This document shows, piece by piece, positions 10,801-23,800 of a DNA stretch of 60,000 nucleotides. This stretch comes from Lingula anatina. Lineage: Eukaryota; Brachiopoda; Lingulata; Lingulida; Lingulidae. The stretch lies in contig NW_019775192.1 of NCBI RefSeq assembly GCF_001039355.2, forward strand, positions 303,230 through 363,229, read 5' to 3'. Each line of letters opens with the position of its first letter. Positions within the stretch are counted from its first letter, which is position 1. The notes under the pieces are model-generated. The model did no database searches. It saw nothing but the letters and a program-made list of their open reading frames with translations, and had not been told where the DNA came from. A program made the position numbers and the translations under genes.

Positions 10801-13800
10801 AGTAAAGTAAATCTTTTAGAATATCAAAACAACTGTTTGCCCTATGCAACTAGTTTGATGAAAAAAGACCAAACTTCTGAGACATTTTTGGCAAAGTGAG
10901 GTGACCAAGTGGGGCGAAATATACACTTATGCAATAATACCAAAACTGTTTATTTTGAAGTCACCTATCAATTTGTGACTGGCATTTGCTCAATAACAAG
11001 GACACCAGCTCAAAACATTCCATATATCTATGAGCTAGCATGTTTTTCTTGGTGTTGTCCCTTTAATTACCATTATGGCAACTGGACCCCTTAGGCACAC
11101 ACACATGACATGTTATTTCCTGTACATTCTACATGTACATTTGTGATAGCGGCCATGAATTTGCAAGCATGCTAATGTTTCACATGTCACTTTATTTTCT
11201 GTGAATGGTATAAAAATCCGAGTGGTATTTGAATTTAATTTTTTTTGGTACAAAACAAAATGAAGTTATGGAACATGAGTCTGCCTCATATGAAACAACT
11301 TAGAGATAAAACAATTACATGGTTATACACTAAACTCCCATGTAAAAAACTATAGATTTGGTATCCTAACCCTACAACATTAGCTGCCACTGGTGTCTTA
11401 GGGCTGAATAAGTGAATCCAATACAGGCAAAATTTATATTCCCTGAGAGTATTGCAAGACACTCCATTTTAAGTGGTGATCAATAACTATTACAAGATTT
11501 GATACCCATTAAATACTAAACCATGAACAGAGGTAAAGTCTAAAAGCCTGTGAGGATGGAGATACACAGGGAATCAATAATTACAACCAGTTTGAACTCG
11601 CAAAGCAATTCGGAGTGAAGAGTCAGTAAAACAGACTACTTGCTGGGTTGGGTATTTAAACACACCTTTTCAATCAATTCTGTCCTAACACCTTTCTTGT
11701 CAAGTGTGTGTTTCATATAGGCAAGCAAGAAAACCATGACTAGCAAGCACTTCAATATCTGATATAAATGGTATATATTCCAAATATTATCTTGTTGACA
11801 GCTTGATAAAGCTGACGCAATTCAAAAGATGTTTCCACTGGTCACCTACCTACAATAAGTTCAATAACCTAAATTTTTGCAGAACACCTGCTTTCAGACT
11901 CACTACAGCTAAGATAAAAGCTATGACACAAAAGCGATTTCTCTTACATTCCCAATTCACAAATTCTGGCAAATTACTATAGTCTTATTAGTGAAAACAT
12001 ATCTGTAGTTACAGATGCTCTATAACTGTGAAACATTGAATCTGTCAGCTTAATTATTTGTCTTCATAAAACTGCAACAATGCCACTTGTCAAACATATC
12101 CACAAAATATAAATAAATAAATGCAATGAATTTCCGGTGGGAAAGGTGTGTTATTGCTACTATTTGCGTTTGGTTCAAACTAACTTGCAAAACACATCAC
12201 TGTATAAATATAGGTACATTCCTTCAGGCCAACACAAATGAAAAAGGGCCAAAGAAACTTTAAATTTCAATATATGTTATATTATATTTCAATATAATAT
12301 ATCAAACATAGTTCACTGTAATCTGATGAAATTACATTTAATGCTTTTACTTGGTATTGCTATTTATTTATTAAGGTAATGGCTCAATGGCTTTATGTAA
12401 CTTCTCTGTACATAATATAAAAATTGTACTTCAAAAATACAATACCAGATTAAAGCATTTGAAGTTCTACTGAATATCTATTGGAAAAGGTGATAAAAGG
12501 ATCTTTTGCACAGTTGTCTTCAGCTTTCAGCCTACTTTTCTATTATACAACTTGTCCCAAGCTCTAACTGGGATGTTTCTTGAAATGAAATATCATTGTG
12601 TTCTCCTATGCCCCAACCACTATACATTTTCTAAACTATGCAGAACCCCAATGTGTTGTATACCAAGTAAATTCCGATGCAACTTCTTCAAAATGTTTTA
12701 TGTGACCCCAATGGTATGGAATGTTGGACCATCCCGCTTGAAAATGTATCATTTGAAGAGAGACTGTGACAGTCTGGAAGAAGGCCATCCCATAATTTAA
12801 ACTTAAATTGCTAAACTCTGATATCACCTTTTTGCACAATCATTTTTTTTCTACTGAATTCGACAAGAATATTACAAAAGTAATTAAACCACACCTTTAA
12901 AGTGCCTGATGCCATGACATTTTTAGTGAAGTTTTATTGAATTAATGGGAACACTTTTTGAGCAAATAAAAAATTGAAGTGGTCTTTTTTTTTTTTCGAT
13001 AATCATATCAGGCCTCCATTTATTAAATTTCATTGTCAAGACTAATCCTTTTGATTTTAGCTTTAAGTTAATATAAAAAATGGTATATAGTGAACATATG
13101 AATCAGTTACAAAACTTCTTCACAGTCGTCATTTAGCCACTTAATATCCACTTTTTTGTAGCAAATTTACTTCAAACAAAAATGTGGTCCATACATATAG
13201 AAGTTTCAAACTGACCCAAAGTTATATTTTTTAGGTCTTCATATCCAGCTGAACTACTTATCTTCCCTAATTCAGACCTTAAAAACGATGCAAGCCTACA
13301 AATAAAAGCACCTGATGATTTTTTTTCTGATGTGAACAAGAACACATGGCTTTTTAATTGCTACGGGAAGCATTTAGAATTATTAGAATTATTTAATTAA
13401 AATATTTAACATATAATACCAAATCCAAGTGCACAGAGGAGAGGTTGGACCAAGGGTCGAGCAATGATTCATGAGTTAAAAAAAAAAAAAAAAAAACTCT
13501 TTTTCAAGGAAAATTCTAGTTGCAAACCTTTAACTATGTCCTGGTGTCTCACAAAAAAAATGTTGGTACCTGACAAATAGTAAAAAATTCTACGTGAACA
13601 TATATTCCCTGGCATGTTTACTCCTCACACGACATCAATATATCAGCATCAATCATACTAACACTTTAAAGTTTACAACTGCTTCTTGTCACTCTGAAAC
13701 ACATGATGTTCAAAGAATCCCTCAGCTGCAAGCTTTCACGCATTTTGTTCAGCACCAGTCTAATTAAATGAGCAGAAATCTGAGGTCGAGTAGTTTCTTT

Positions 13801-14549
13801 CAAACATTACAACAGACCCACCTCTGAACAAGTCAAAGCACATTATTGTCAAGTTGTTCAGGAGTGACATTAGCACAACTAGTCTGAATGCATTTTTCTC
13901 TCATCTGATCTAGCAATTATACCCAACTTAAAACATAGATTTTGGACAATGCTATCATGTGAAATATCTGAGAATAATCAAACATGTTTTTATTTTCTAA
14001 GAAGTAAGTGAAGTTCTACAAACATTTGTGATTACAAGATTGGCAATCATTTATCAATATCCCAGCTCTTTGCATCTTTATCTCACTGGTATACTGACAT
14101 AATCTAATAGGAAGGGAGATAGCTTTTTTTTAATCTACTAGTAACTAGTAAGCATTTTATTTTTAGAATGAATGGGTATTACACCCTATACGATAGATAT
14201 GAAAAATATTCCATGATACTTGATTTCCACACCATATCACAATCAATGTGGCATTTAAAACTGCATGCCGGATTCGAAAACCTTTAACAAGAATCACCAC
14301 ATCTCTCCTCCGATGCAAGTAGGAAGCAAGCAGAAAGTTGCAACGATGAACACACACCTTATCTGTATTTAAATCTGGGTCGTCCTGGATCAACCTGAAT
14401 AGAAATGATTTGGGATCACGACATAGCGTAGTCCTTGTTGTCATAAAAACTGTTCCTCCAACGTTTAGTTTGATCCAACTGTTTTTGCGTGATAAATTAT
14501 CAGGTTTTCCTCGACAATGATTTACTTCCATCTTCTCCTCGCCAGCCAT
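7889..14549 (-). CDS. KCTD5: KCTD5/insomniac, BTB-domain Cullin-3 adaptor
   Basis: Six coding exons (plus-strand coordinates, in transcript order): 14549-14358, 10155-10047, 9636-9545, 9007-8912, 8625-8506 and 7918-7889. All borders are GT/AG and phases match, giving 212 residues. The T1/BTB domain starts near residue 25 (WIKLNVGGT, then [10 protein letters not shown] and [20 protein letters not shown]). A KCTD-type C-terminal domain follows ([40 protein letters not shown]) and the protein ends QQKGSRM, matching the QERGSRM ending of vertebrate KCTD5. In this family the BTB domain oligomerises and binds Cullin-3, presenting substrates for ubiquitination; the fly orthologue is insomniac. One orthologue commonly corresponds to vertebrate KCTD2, 5 and 17. 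An alternative in-frame Met lies four codons upstream at 14561. Intron 1 is about 4.2 kb and I see no gene in it. The gene is divergent from ATP5PD. Confidence 0.95.
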
Positions 14550-14800
14550 GATTACAAACATAACATCTATATGAGATTTTGATTGAATGTTTTTATCAAA
14601 ATTTTAGTACAAACCTAAATAAAAACAAATTCTATGGAAGAAATAATTCCAAAATACATAAATAAAAAGCATAGAACCTCTGTTTTCTAAAAAAATTGGA
14701 AGTCCCGTTCAAACGTTGCAGCTATTGGAGACATTTCGGCAGCCATCTTGGTTTCAAAGTTTGGTCGTGTAAGTAGTTCGGCTTCAGGTTTGCAGCCACT
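14550..14800. promoter_or_regulatory. Shared bidirectional promoter of KCTD5 and ATP5PD
   Basis: The two start codons are only 251 bp apart on opposite strands, so both promoters and both 5' untranslated regions must lie here. Position 14740-14750 reads CAGCCATCTTG, the reverse complement of an AAGATGGC-type YY1 core, a frequent element near starts of mitochondrial and housekeeping genes. I see no good TATA box in a convincing position. The shared use is inference from spacing. Confidence 0.55.
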
Positions 14801-17800
14801 ATGACGGCAAAACGACTCACGACAACATCTATAAATTGGGCTCTGCTTGGAGACAAGATGTCCAAGTATGGGTCTAAAGGCACAGATTACGTCAGGGCAT
14901 TTAAACAAGTCAATGACAAGCATCTTGTAAGGTAAATACCGTGAATTTTTAGTTATTAGTTTCCGACTTTTGCAGGTGGGGATTTGCCGACATTGCTATG
15001 ACCATTCTTGTGTGTGATCGTAATTACAGAAATAATGTTTAGTGTCACTTATATTTCTCTTAAAAAGGACAATAATAATTCGTATCCAACATCATGAGAA
15101 ATGTTATAGCTGGCATTATTTATAGTACTACCGATAAGACCCGAATCATGGTATAATTACACTGTACAGTAAACGCCATCACTTCCATTATCGTGGAATA
15201 AATTTTGTTTTGTCTCTGTTTTTGGCTTGTTGATAGCTGTAAGAAGTTATTGTAGTGGAAAAACATGTACCATCTGAACACTCTGACATGAAGTACATAC
15301 AATTAAATATAAGTGTAACATTCATAGAAGCATCTTCACTTATGTCAGTGAGTTTCTTTTTGAGAGTTTTGTTAAATTTGTAAAATCACATAAAATGACC
15401 TATTGTGTTAGGTCAAACTAGGTTACATATTCAGGCCTACCCAACTCCCAGACTTGGCACCGAATGATCCTGAATTCACTGGTAGGTCAGACCACACTAC
15501 CCTTATTTAAGGTGTGTGTCAGTACACATTTCACAGTATCATACTCCGGTTTACAAATTTTGACATGAGATGCATTTCTTTCCAACCCCGCTCAGAATCA
15601 TTCTATCACATCTTGTACTAAGCAAGAGCAGTGTCGCGTCTGATACTTCGAAGCGCGTACTGATGCAGATCTTGAAAATGCTGTGTGGCTAAATTGCGCA
15701 ATACAGCACAACACGGTGCGATACACTTGAAAAATCAAATCCAGTTACAATTACACAAAAGAAATGGCCATTCCTTAGAGTGATATAAAAACAACCTATA
15801 TTACTAGGTAAGTAATATCGTTGATATAACTTAACAAATCAGCAAGACTTTCATATCGTCCAGTCGGCGAGTGGCTCTTCTTGGATATATTACTGGCCAA
15901 GAAGAGTTACTTGCCAACATGGCGACTGACCAAACAATGAAAAAATTGTCCCGATTTATTAAGTTGTATCAGCAATTTTAATTACTATGTACTATATTTT
16001 GCTTTTATATCACCCTATTTTGTTTGAGATTACCCTTTCCCGTGTTTACTTGCAACTGGACTTGTATTATCAAGTGCATTGCGCTGTATTGTGGTGTATT
16101 GCACAATTCTGCCATACCCTTTTTCAAGTCAACTACCCCTGGCCAATTATAAGAACTGATTTCATTTCTTAAAAGCAACAAAAATTATACTTTTTGATAT
16201 TTCGGTTTATGCCTGCCTCCATGTGCACATTGCCAATGTATTCCATGTATAGAAAAGTCATATGACTAACAAAATGGAAGCTCAGCTTGTGCTTATTTCC
16301 AAAATCAAAATGTTTGCCAAACCTACAAAATTCTTAAACCTTTTGCTGTAAGAAAATTTGTTTGAAGAGGAAATAAAAATCAAACACAACACAGTCAGAA
16401 ACAACCTGGTTTAAAGTAAGTGATAGGTAGACTGTACAACTGCATTTCTATCTGAGCTAGCTCTTTCAAATTCAATTTTCATTTCCACAACAATCAGTGT
16501 ATGAAGTTTTAAAGCCAACACTGTGTTGGTACGACAAAAAAAGAAAAAAAAAATTCATACATGCAGTGTGTCCTGTGTCTCATCTAATAAATTAAGCATC
16601 GGAAAAACAACAGGAAATAAACAAAAAGTGTTGAACATGGGTTGCTGTCAAAAATGTGTCCTGCAACATAAGATTAAACTGTTGACTTTTGTTTTCTTAT
16701 CCACTACAAACGATGTGCTTATGTTTGAAACTTAACAAAAAAATAAGTCCAAAAATGAGTATTTTTTTCAATTTTACTTCTGAAAGTAACCTGTCATATA
16801 TTTTTAGAGTAAGCAGCCTTCCAGAAAGTATGCCAGAAATCGACTTCAATTACTACAAGGAAAATGTTGCTCTTCCAGGATTTGTGGAGAAACTAGAAAA
16901 AGAGGTATCTCAATAAAAAAAAAACTGTGTAATACTGTCATTAATGTTCACAGAAATTTAATGTTTTTTGATTGTTATAATTTTTTTTCTGCTAATTTTT
17001 GCCACTGTTGATTTAATCATATTGTAGATATATTAGTCACAAAGTTTAACTTGTATGTTGCCTTTTCTGCTAGTTGTATAATATTTTTATTTTACCACAT
17101 TTTTAAATTGCTAGTTGCTAGATATTTTCATCCATAATTGAAATTTGTCTCTTTGCTGATGACTATAAGTGCTTAACCTTTTTAGTATAAGGCTCTGAAA
17201 ATACCGTATCCCGAAGACAGACACAATGTTTTGGAGACAATTTCTAAGAATGAAGCAAAATCTGTAAGTACAGGATTTACTCATTCAATAGAAAGAAATG
17301 ATAGATATTTAGACTATCAGGTAGATAAATAAATAAGGTACCGTTAAAAAGAAATAACACTGAATAAAATAAAGGTACATGCAACAGAAAATATTGAGTA
17401 AAATCTCTCTCTTTTAAAACCACTTTTTGTGTTTGAATATTAACATTTTGAATATGCTGTAATATTCCACCAAGTTTAAAACATTCTGTGTTGTTTTCTC
17501 AAAAAAATAATAGTAATTAAAAAAAAGATAAAAGATTCACTGATTAATTCAGTTGTTTACGATATATTAGGTCATTTAAATGAGTAATTTGCCTTCCAGA
17601 AAGCTGATATAGAAAAATTACAAAAGGTTGCGGATGCATTTATATACCAGGCAGAAAGAGATGTGGGTATATGGTTAAATTACAGTTTTTTTATTATTCC
17701 TTTTTTATGTACAGATACAGATGTGTCCGTACATATAGCCGTCACCTGCTTCTGTTGTCGCCATGCACTTTCACCGATAACACAATAAGTGGAAAACTGT

Positions 17801-20063
17801 TTCACCGTTTGGCTTTAAACTTACAGAACGGATGAATATTCATAAAACGCAGGTCAAGTTTGAAAATCAGCATGATCCGGCCATGTCTTCCAAAGTTGTG
17901 CTGTTTTTTCACTTTTATCAGTATATGTGCAACACTGACAACACGATAAGTGGAAAACCATTTTATCTTTTGGCTTGAAACTTACAGAACTAATGAATAT
18001 TCATTAAACGCAGGTCGAGTTCGAAAATCAGCATTACCGGGCCATTGTTTCAAAAGTGATGCTGTTTTTTTGTTTTGTTTTTTTTTTTGTTTTTTTTAAG
18101 CATATGTGCAACACTGATAACACATTTCAAGGAAAACCAATCGACCTATTGTCTTGAAATTCACAGGTGTGATCAGTTTTGATGAAGTTATGCCTTTTTT
18201 TGTATATAAGTGGTTTTTACTCAGATTTAATTCTCAGGCATGTTTACAGTCTCCTTATTGAACTAATTAGGTATGTAAAAGTGTTCTTTTGACATTTTCT
18301 GCATGTTTACAATATTGGTAATTGGTTATAAAAACAAACCTGTTTTTGTGTATTGTGTAATAAAGAGATAAAATGGAAATAAACTCATATCATTGCAATT
18401 TGTCAGATTTAATCATTCACTATTTTTAGAATCTCAGAATGGATCAAATTGGACATTGAAAATTGTTCTATTGATATTTTTCCTATGTCAGCAATTTTCT
18501 TACATGATCATATAAAAATGACAGTCAATTGAATATTTTATGTGAAAAAGGTGTTGATAAGGAAATAAACAGATTTCAGTACAGTTAGCTCTTGTTTACA
18601 TTTGGCATTTTCAAGGTGTGATTCTGAACTTCCATGGGCTTTTGCTAGTCACATTTTCTGAATATCCATGATACTTTTATTTTATTATTAAAAGTTGATG
18701 GTGGTAATGCTGTTAAACATTATGTAATATTGCATCAAAATTGAAGAAAACCCTTTTTTGGGCACTGCCTTCATAGTGACCATTAAAGGAAAACCATGGC
18801 ACTTACTCTTCTCACAGTTACAGGAAAGAAACGTGAGACTAAAATGTAGCCGAGTTGGAAAAGCAGTTAAATTGGCTTCTTTTTCTGTTGTACATTTTTG
18901 TCAAATTTTTATCTTTCACATATTAGCATTTTCAATGTGGGACTTAGAACTCACACGGGCATGTAGCCCAGTGGAAGTCAAATTTTCTAAATGTCCATGT
19001 GAAGCTGGCATGCCAGAATCCTAAGCCGCTTAAGCTGAAAGCAATTTAGTGAGAAACCCTTTGGAGATGGATCGATCCTGTTAGATTGATTTAGGTATGG
19101 GAACCCAGTCTAATGCTTATTACACATTTTACTTTCATCCTTATTAACTGTTGTGCAGAATTAAAATTTGACCTTGGCTATGCAGTTAAGAATAATGCAT
19201 TATTGCATCAGAATTGACAGTATCCTATTTTGTGCATTTTTATTTTCTGCTTTTTGTTGGTACATTTGACAGCTTTGCTGCCTCTTTTTTTTTTTTTTTT
19301 TTTTTGGTGTGTGTGTTATGCATTCCAAAATTTGATTTATACAGTCTTTGGAATGAAGACTTAAAAATTAGTCTAATTCATGATCTGTATGTCCAGGTAG
19401 TCTGTCAATCTGCCGAGATGAGTTTCAAATTCAATTATGCAGAAGACTGAGTATTTTAAGTTGAAGTTGTTAAAATGGTATACCTTTATTGTGAAATAAT
19501 TAAAAAATGCAACACTGTAAACTGCAGCAGTGTTATATACCATAGACAGAGTTCTAGTTCTGGCAGATTGGAAACCCAAGACAGATTCAAATCCAAGTGC
19601 ACAAAGCGACTAATCACAAGTTGAGATTACAAAAAAAAGAGGGGGGTGGTGACTATATATATTTGCCTTTCAGAGCTTAGAAATGTAAGATCACAAATCG
19701 TGTTACTTTCAAGGCATTTGTCTTTCCAGCTGATGCAGTGCAATGAATTAAAAAAAAAAAAAAAATAGCAAATCTGTCTGCAGTTCATGGTGTTGCATTT
19801 TATTTTCCAAAGCTGTATAAATGGACTAAACATACACTTTTATGAAAAAAAATGTACTCTTACAGATCAAGGCTCTCAGCATACTGCCCAAGGTTGAAGA
19901 AATGCAGAATGACATGCTCTTCGAATATTTTCCGCAGCTGTACAATGATTATGTCAATGATCCACAAATGGCACCTTTCCGTTATTTTGATCAAGATAAA
20001 TGTGGTGATGATGTTCTGTTCCGTACACAAGAAGATTTTGAGCACTTTGTTCATGATCATTAA
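14801..20063 (+). CDS. ATP5PD: Mitochondrial ATP synthase subunit d
   Basis: Five coding exons: 14801-14931, 16808-16904, 17186-17263, 17600-17662 and 19866-20063. Donors and acceptors are GT/AG and phases join (AG+A across intron 1, phase 0 afterwards), giving 188 residues. The product resembles animal subunit d: an N-terminal MTAKRL followed by SINWALL, then ESMPEIDFNYYKENVALPGF, then YKALKIPYPED, then a coiled stretch, then EMQNDMLFEYFPQLYNDY near the end. Subunit d is part of the peripheral stalk of the inner-membrane F1Fo ATP synthase, linking F1 to the membrane sector so catalytic torque is resisted. The C-terminal tail after the YFPQLYNDY region is divergent: the WPH-type motif common in flies and mammals is replaced by FRYFDQ. 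The gene starts at the shared promoter with KCTD5 and converges on TMF1. Confidence 0.92.
15667..16131. repeat. Degenerate foldback element in ATP5PD intron 1
   Basis: An imperfect palindrome of about 465 bp. The centre is CTCTTCTTGG at 15875-15884 pairing with CCAAGAAGAG at 15897-15906. The outer arms also match in reverse complement: AAATTGCGCAATACAGCACA near 15691 against the complement of a segment near 16090, and TCCAGTTACAATTA against the complement near 16055. Arms are about 230 bp with substitutions and indels. It carries no open frame and looks like an old foldback or MITE insertion. Confidence 0.5.
17776..18200. repeat. Diverged tandem repeat in ATP5PD intron 4
   Basis: Three copies of a unit beginning GATAACACAATAAGTGGAAA start at 17776, 17937 and 18116, spaced 161 and 179 bases. 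Copies 1 and 2 share a long body including AATATTCAT and AAACGCAGGTC. Copy 3 is shorter and is preceded by an expanded T run. Confidence 0.6.
18596..19240. repeat. Intronic segmental duplication interrupted by a repeat insertion
   Basis: Sequence from about 18596 (a GCATTTTCAAGGTGTGATTC segment, then a TATCCATG segment, then TATTGCATCAAAATTGA near 18727) recurs from about 18925 (GCATTTTCAATGTGGGACTT, then TGTCCATG, then TATTGCATCAGAATTGA near 19200). The second copy is longer because a dispersed element at 19003-19110 lies inside it. Confidence 0.5.
19003..19110. mobile_element. Dispersed repeat, copy 1
   Basis: This segment contains GCATGCCAGAATCCTAAG, GCTTAAGCTGAAAGCAATTT and GATGGATCGATCCTGTTAGA, ending near GGGAACCCAGTC. 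It matches 34825-34927 at roughly 85 percent by eye. It has no coding capacity and is probably a fragment of a non-autonomous DNA element. It sits inside one unit of an older intronic duplication. Confidence 0.5.
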
Positions 20064-20175
20064 TCATCACAGTTTTTACAAAAGACTTTGAAATGGAGCT
20101 GTAATGTCATGGTCGTGAGTGATGTAGAAACCAGCTTTTGATTTTTTTTGCAAAGAATTGATTGGATACTTGATA

Positions 20176-20365
20176 AATAAAGCAAAAGGTTCTCTTGTGA
20201 CACACTTTCCCATCAAGTTACTGACTGAGGATTTAAGTACAATATCTGCAGAACTGTATCTTAACAGACACTATGATAAAATGCTGGACAAGTGTTTTAA
20301 ATAATTTACAGTTGGTTTTTGAAAGTGTGACAAGCTTGTGATGTTATTCTCAGACTTAAAATAAA
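20176..20365 (+). terminator. Poly(A) signals of ATP5PD
   Basis: AATAAA occurs at 20176-20181 and again at 20360-20365, 113 and 297 bases after the ATP5PD stop. The nearer one is the likely main signal. Confidence 0.5.
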
Positions 20366-20433
20366 TAGAAAACATTGCATATAATTTGGTTGTTTGCTCT
20401 TGGATAAAAACAAATTTCATATTTTTTAAATCC

Positions 20434-20439
20434 TTTATT
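20434..20439 (-). terminator. Candidate poly(A) signal of TMF1
   Basis: TTTATT on the + strand gives AATAAA on the minus strand, about 420 bases below the TMF1 stop. It faces the ATP5PD signal at 20360, so the two convergent 3' untranslated regions end almost back to back. Confidence 0.4.
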
Positions 20440-20860
20440 CCCACTGACACAAAATCCCATCATTTACACCATCACAAGTTAACATCACATTGGTTATTAA
20501 GTTTCTCTAATTTACCCAGCTCAAATGTTATTCTTAAATGGACAGCATTCCCCAATGCCCACATAAGAGCCCGCACACCTCATTTACACCTCCTCGAGGT
20601 AACACAACACCAATGCTTGAAAACGGAGGAAATCAATTTAAAATTGGAAAGAAATAACCTATAATAAAAAAAATGTAGTTTGTTTTTACTTAGCAGACCT
20701 TTTATGGATGCATGCAAAAGCATTTACGCTAATTATTCCCACACAAGTGATGCACATTTCAGTACAGTCTTCATGCTTTATCTGCTGACAGGTATTGCAC
20801 TTAATCACATCATGCAGACAGGGCTCTGTTACATATCACAGGTCGCTCTTCAGACTTTGT

Positions 20861-23800
20861 TTAAGATGATTGGTTCATAAAAAGCAGATCAATCTGAAAT
20901 ATAAATTTCCAGTTTTGTTTAAAAAAAGTTACAGCCACCCGAACTATCACTTATTTAAATAAATGCTTTGGCAAATGTATTTCTAAATTGAATTTATTGG
21001 AGATTTTTAAAAAGTGAACTTTGTAAATCCCTCAATAAAATGTAATTTACATAGTTTATATATCATATTTATCACCTCATGTTGGCCAATTCCCCTTTCA
21101 TGTGGTTCTTGAACTCTGGACTTCATTTCTAATTCTATCGTCTTTAACTTAAGTAATGGATGCCCATTTTTTTCACATAAACCAAATAAATTTACCTGTG
21201 TTTTGTACAAGTCCTTTACATCATGCAAGTCCAATCTCAGTTCATCTGCCTCTTCCACTTTTTCACCATACATTTGTAGCAGTGCATTGTAGCGCTGGTC
21301 CAAGTCCTAAAAGTTTTTAGAAATTCATTTGTTAATACCTCCTCTACTCTCAAATTCTTTAAATTTATATTAGTGCCTGCATTCATCGATTTCTCAATTT
21401 AAGAATGAATATGTGCACACATATTAGTATGCATAAGTATGCTTTTCTTTTCACTAAAATCCTCCATTTTTAGCACAGGAAGCTCACTTATGAACTGGTA
21501 GTTTTGACTGCTAATAGTTGTATTCTCAAATACAACTCTTGTGCTTTCAAATGTGATCACCGGAAGGGCTACTTGGTTCAAGTTGCAGTTGCTTCTGAAT
21601 GACTAACAAGACTCAAATTTACCGTGAATTTCTGCCGGATCTCTGGCAATTCCTTCACCTCTTCCTCTAATTGTTCATTTCTGGTAGAGAGTTCAACCAA
21701 TTCTCTTGCCATGGCCTCTCTGGTTCTTTCAAGCTGTGTAATTTCATCCTGGAATTTTATAAAGGTTACCAGAGCCATTTAAAAAGGATGCTTTTTAATG
21801 TAAAAATTAAAAGGATATACCCTCTCTTTATGGAAATTTGTATAATCAGCACAAGGATTATTACTGGTCACTAATGTTTAACTTTATCAACAACATATCA
21901 ACATAACAACATATTGTCACTTTACAGGAGGCAACAAAAGGCAAAAGCATACCTGTAAGTGCATCACCTCTCCATCTTTCTGTTTAAGCTGAGCTTGCAA
22001 ATTCTCCAGGACACTTGCAGCCCCTGACTGACGCAAGCTTTCATACAGAGACACCTTATTGCCATTAGCGGCTGCCAGGTAAAGAGATCTCTCCAGAACA
22101 TCATCCTAAGAAATTCAACACATTCACTGCTTACATCATATCGTCCACATTATGTTTTATAGTCCACTGAAAATCTCTTTAGCCAGCTAACATGAGCCTT
22201 CAAACAGGTACACTGTTGTGGTTTTAGTTACAGAGTTGAGTTTCCAGGTAGATTTAAATCCAGAATGCTCTCACAGAGAGGGCACAATCTTGTATCTGCA
22301 CATTTGATAATTATAGGATTAATTCTCTCTTTCAAGACAAAATCGCTTAATGACATATATTAATAACAAGTATTTTCTGATAATTAAAGATGAGATATAA
22401 AAAAATAATTACAGAAATAAGTGGACCATCTCTGACAATATAATATTAATTAATACTGACATAAACATGTACCTGCATCAATCCTGATGCCTCTCCCACA
22501 GAACTGCTGAAGCTCTGCTGTCTGGATGCTGATTGAGGTGCTGGTGATGGAGCCTTGGGACTCTGTCTGGCCAACTGAAGTTCCTGGAAATTTAAGTCTA
22601 ATTCTTAAAATTGTGCTACCATTATACAAATATGTTATATATATGTATAATTGGTATATATATAATGTTATCTTCTTCATCTTTATTTGGTCATTTGTTT
22701 GAAATCACTACTTTTATTTTGACCTCCACTGACTGTTTTAGTTGATGTCAAGAGACATTCAGAGTGTGAAAGTATATGAATAACAGAATTCTTAAACTAA
22801 GAAATTCAGTATTCTTATTTTGAAATTAATGGAGTTGAATCAAACTTTCCAGGACAGTGAAGTTGTAACATTGTTTTATTTCTGTACATATATCAGTAGA
22901 TGATGCAATAACTATTTCATACCTTTTCATTTAGTTGATCATGAGCAATGAGTAGCTTTTTCTTCTCGGCTTCCAATTTCAACTTCTCCATTTCAAGTTG
23001 GTTTTCCACAAGGATCTGAAGTAAATCATATGCTGACTATCTTACAATTAATAATTTTATTAAAAGCACAAAGAATATTATATTGTTAAATGAGTAGAAT
23101 ATTTACGTTAATCGTTTGATGCTCTGCATCCCCCCTCTTCCCATATATATATACTATCAAGAATTTCAACAAGAAAGTCTTACAGCACATCTGAGATCTC
23201 ATTTGTAATGCCAAATGTTGCAAGTGCAGTCATTAGGTGTAAATTAACAATTTAAAAGATTACAGACCACAGACTTTCAAATTCACCTTTTCCTTTTTGA
23301 CTTCTGCAAGTTCTTTTTCTAGATTATGCCTCATTGCTTCATACTGTACACTCTCACTGTAAAGAATTACGATAGGTTAATCAACTGCAAACGTAATAAA
23401 GTTCAAAGGCAAAGTAACCTTTTGTAATACAATCCTGTCATGCCCATTTTAAAACAGTAAAATGGCAATTTTGTTATCAAAACAGTGTTTGTGCTGAATA
23501 ACAATGAGTGCAACATTGTTTTCCTTTCTGATATTAATTAAGAATTAAGGCACACTGTGTGAAAGGCATTTTCCAAGTGACTTCAAAAGTTGACAGTTTT
23601 GAAATATCAAAAATTTTAAATGTACATACAATTTTAGAACTATTCACTGTAATGAGAAAAAGCCAAAAAATGTGATTGACTACAAAGTCATTAAAGTTTC
23701 TGTACTCTATAATGACAGCAAAGGAAATATATATCCTTTTTGGTGTCAAAAAATACTGAAATGCTATTACATCAACAGCCAAATTTTCAAAAGTTTCAAA

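Noticed and set aside
14687-14923. Minus-strand open frame of 78 codons
   Set aside because: It is the antisense of ATP5PD exon 1 and the shared promoter.
17776-18200. CRISPR-like array
   Set aside because: Only three long diverged units in an animal intron with no short identical repeats or unique spacers.
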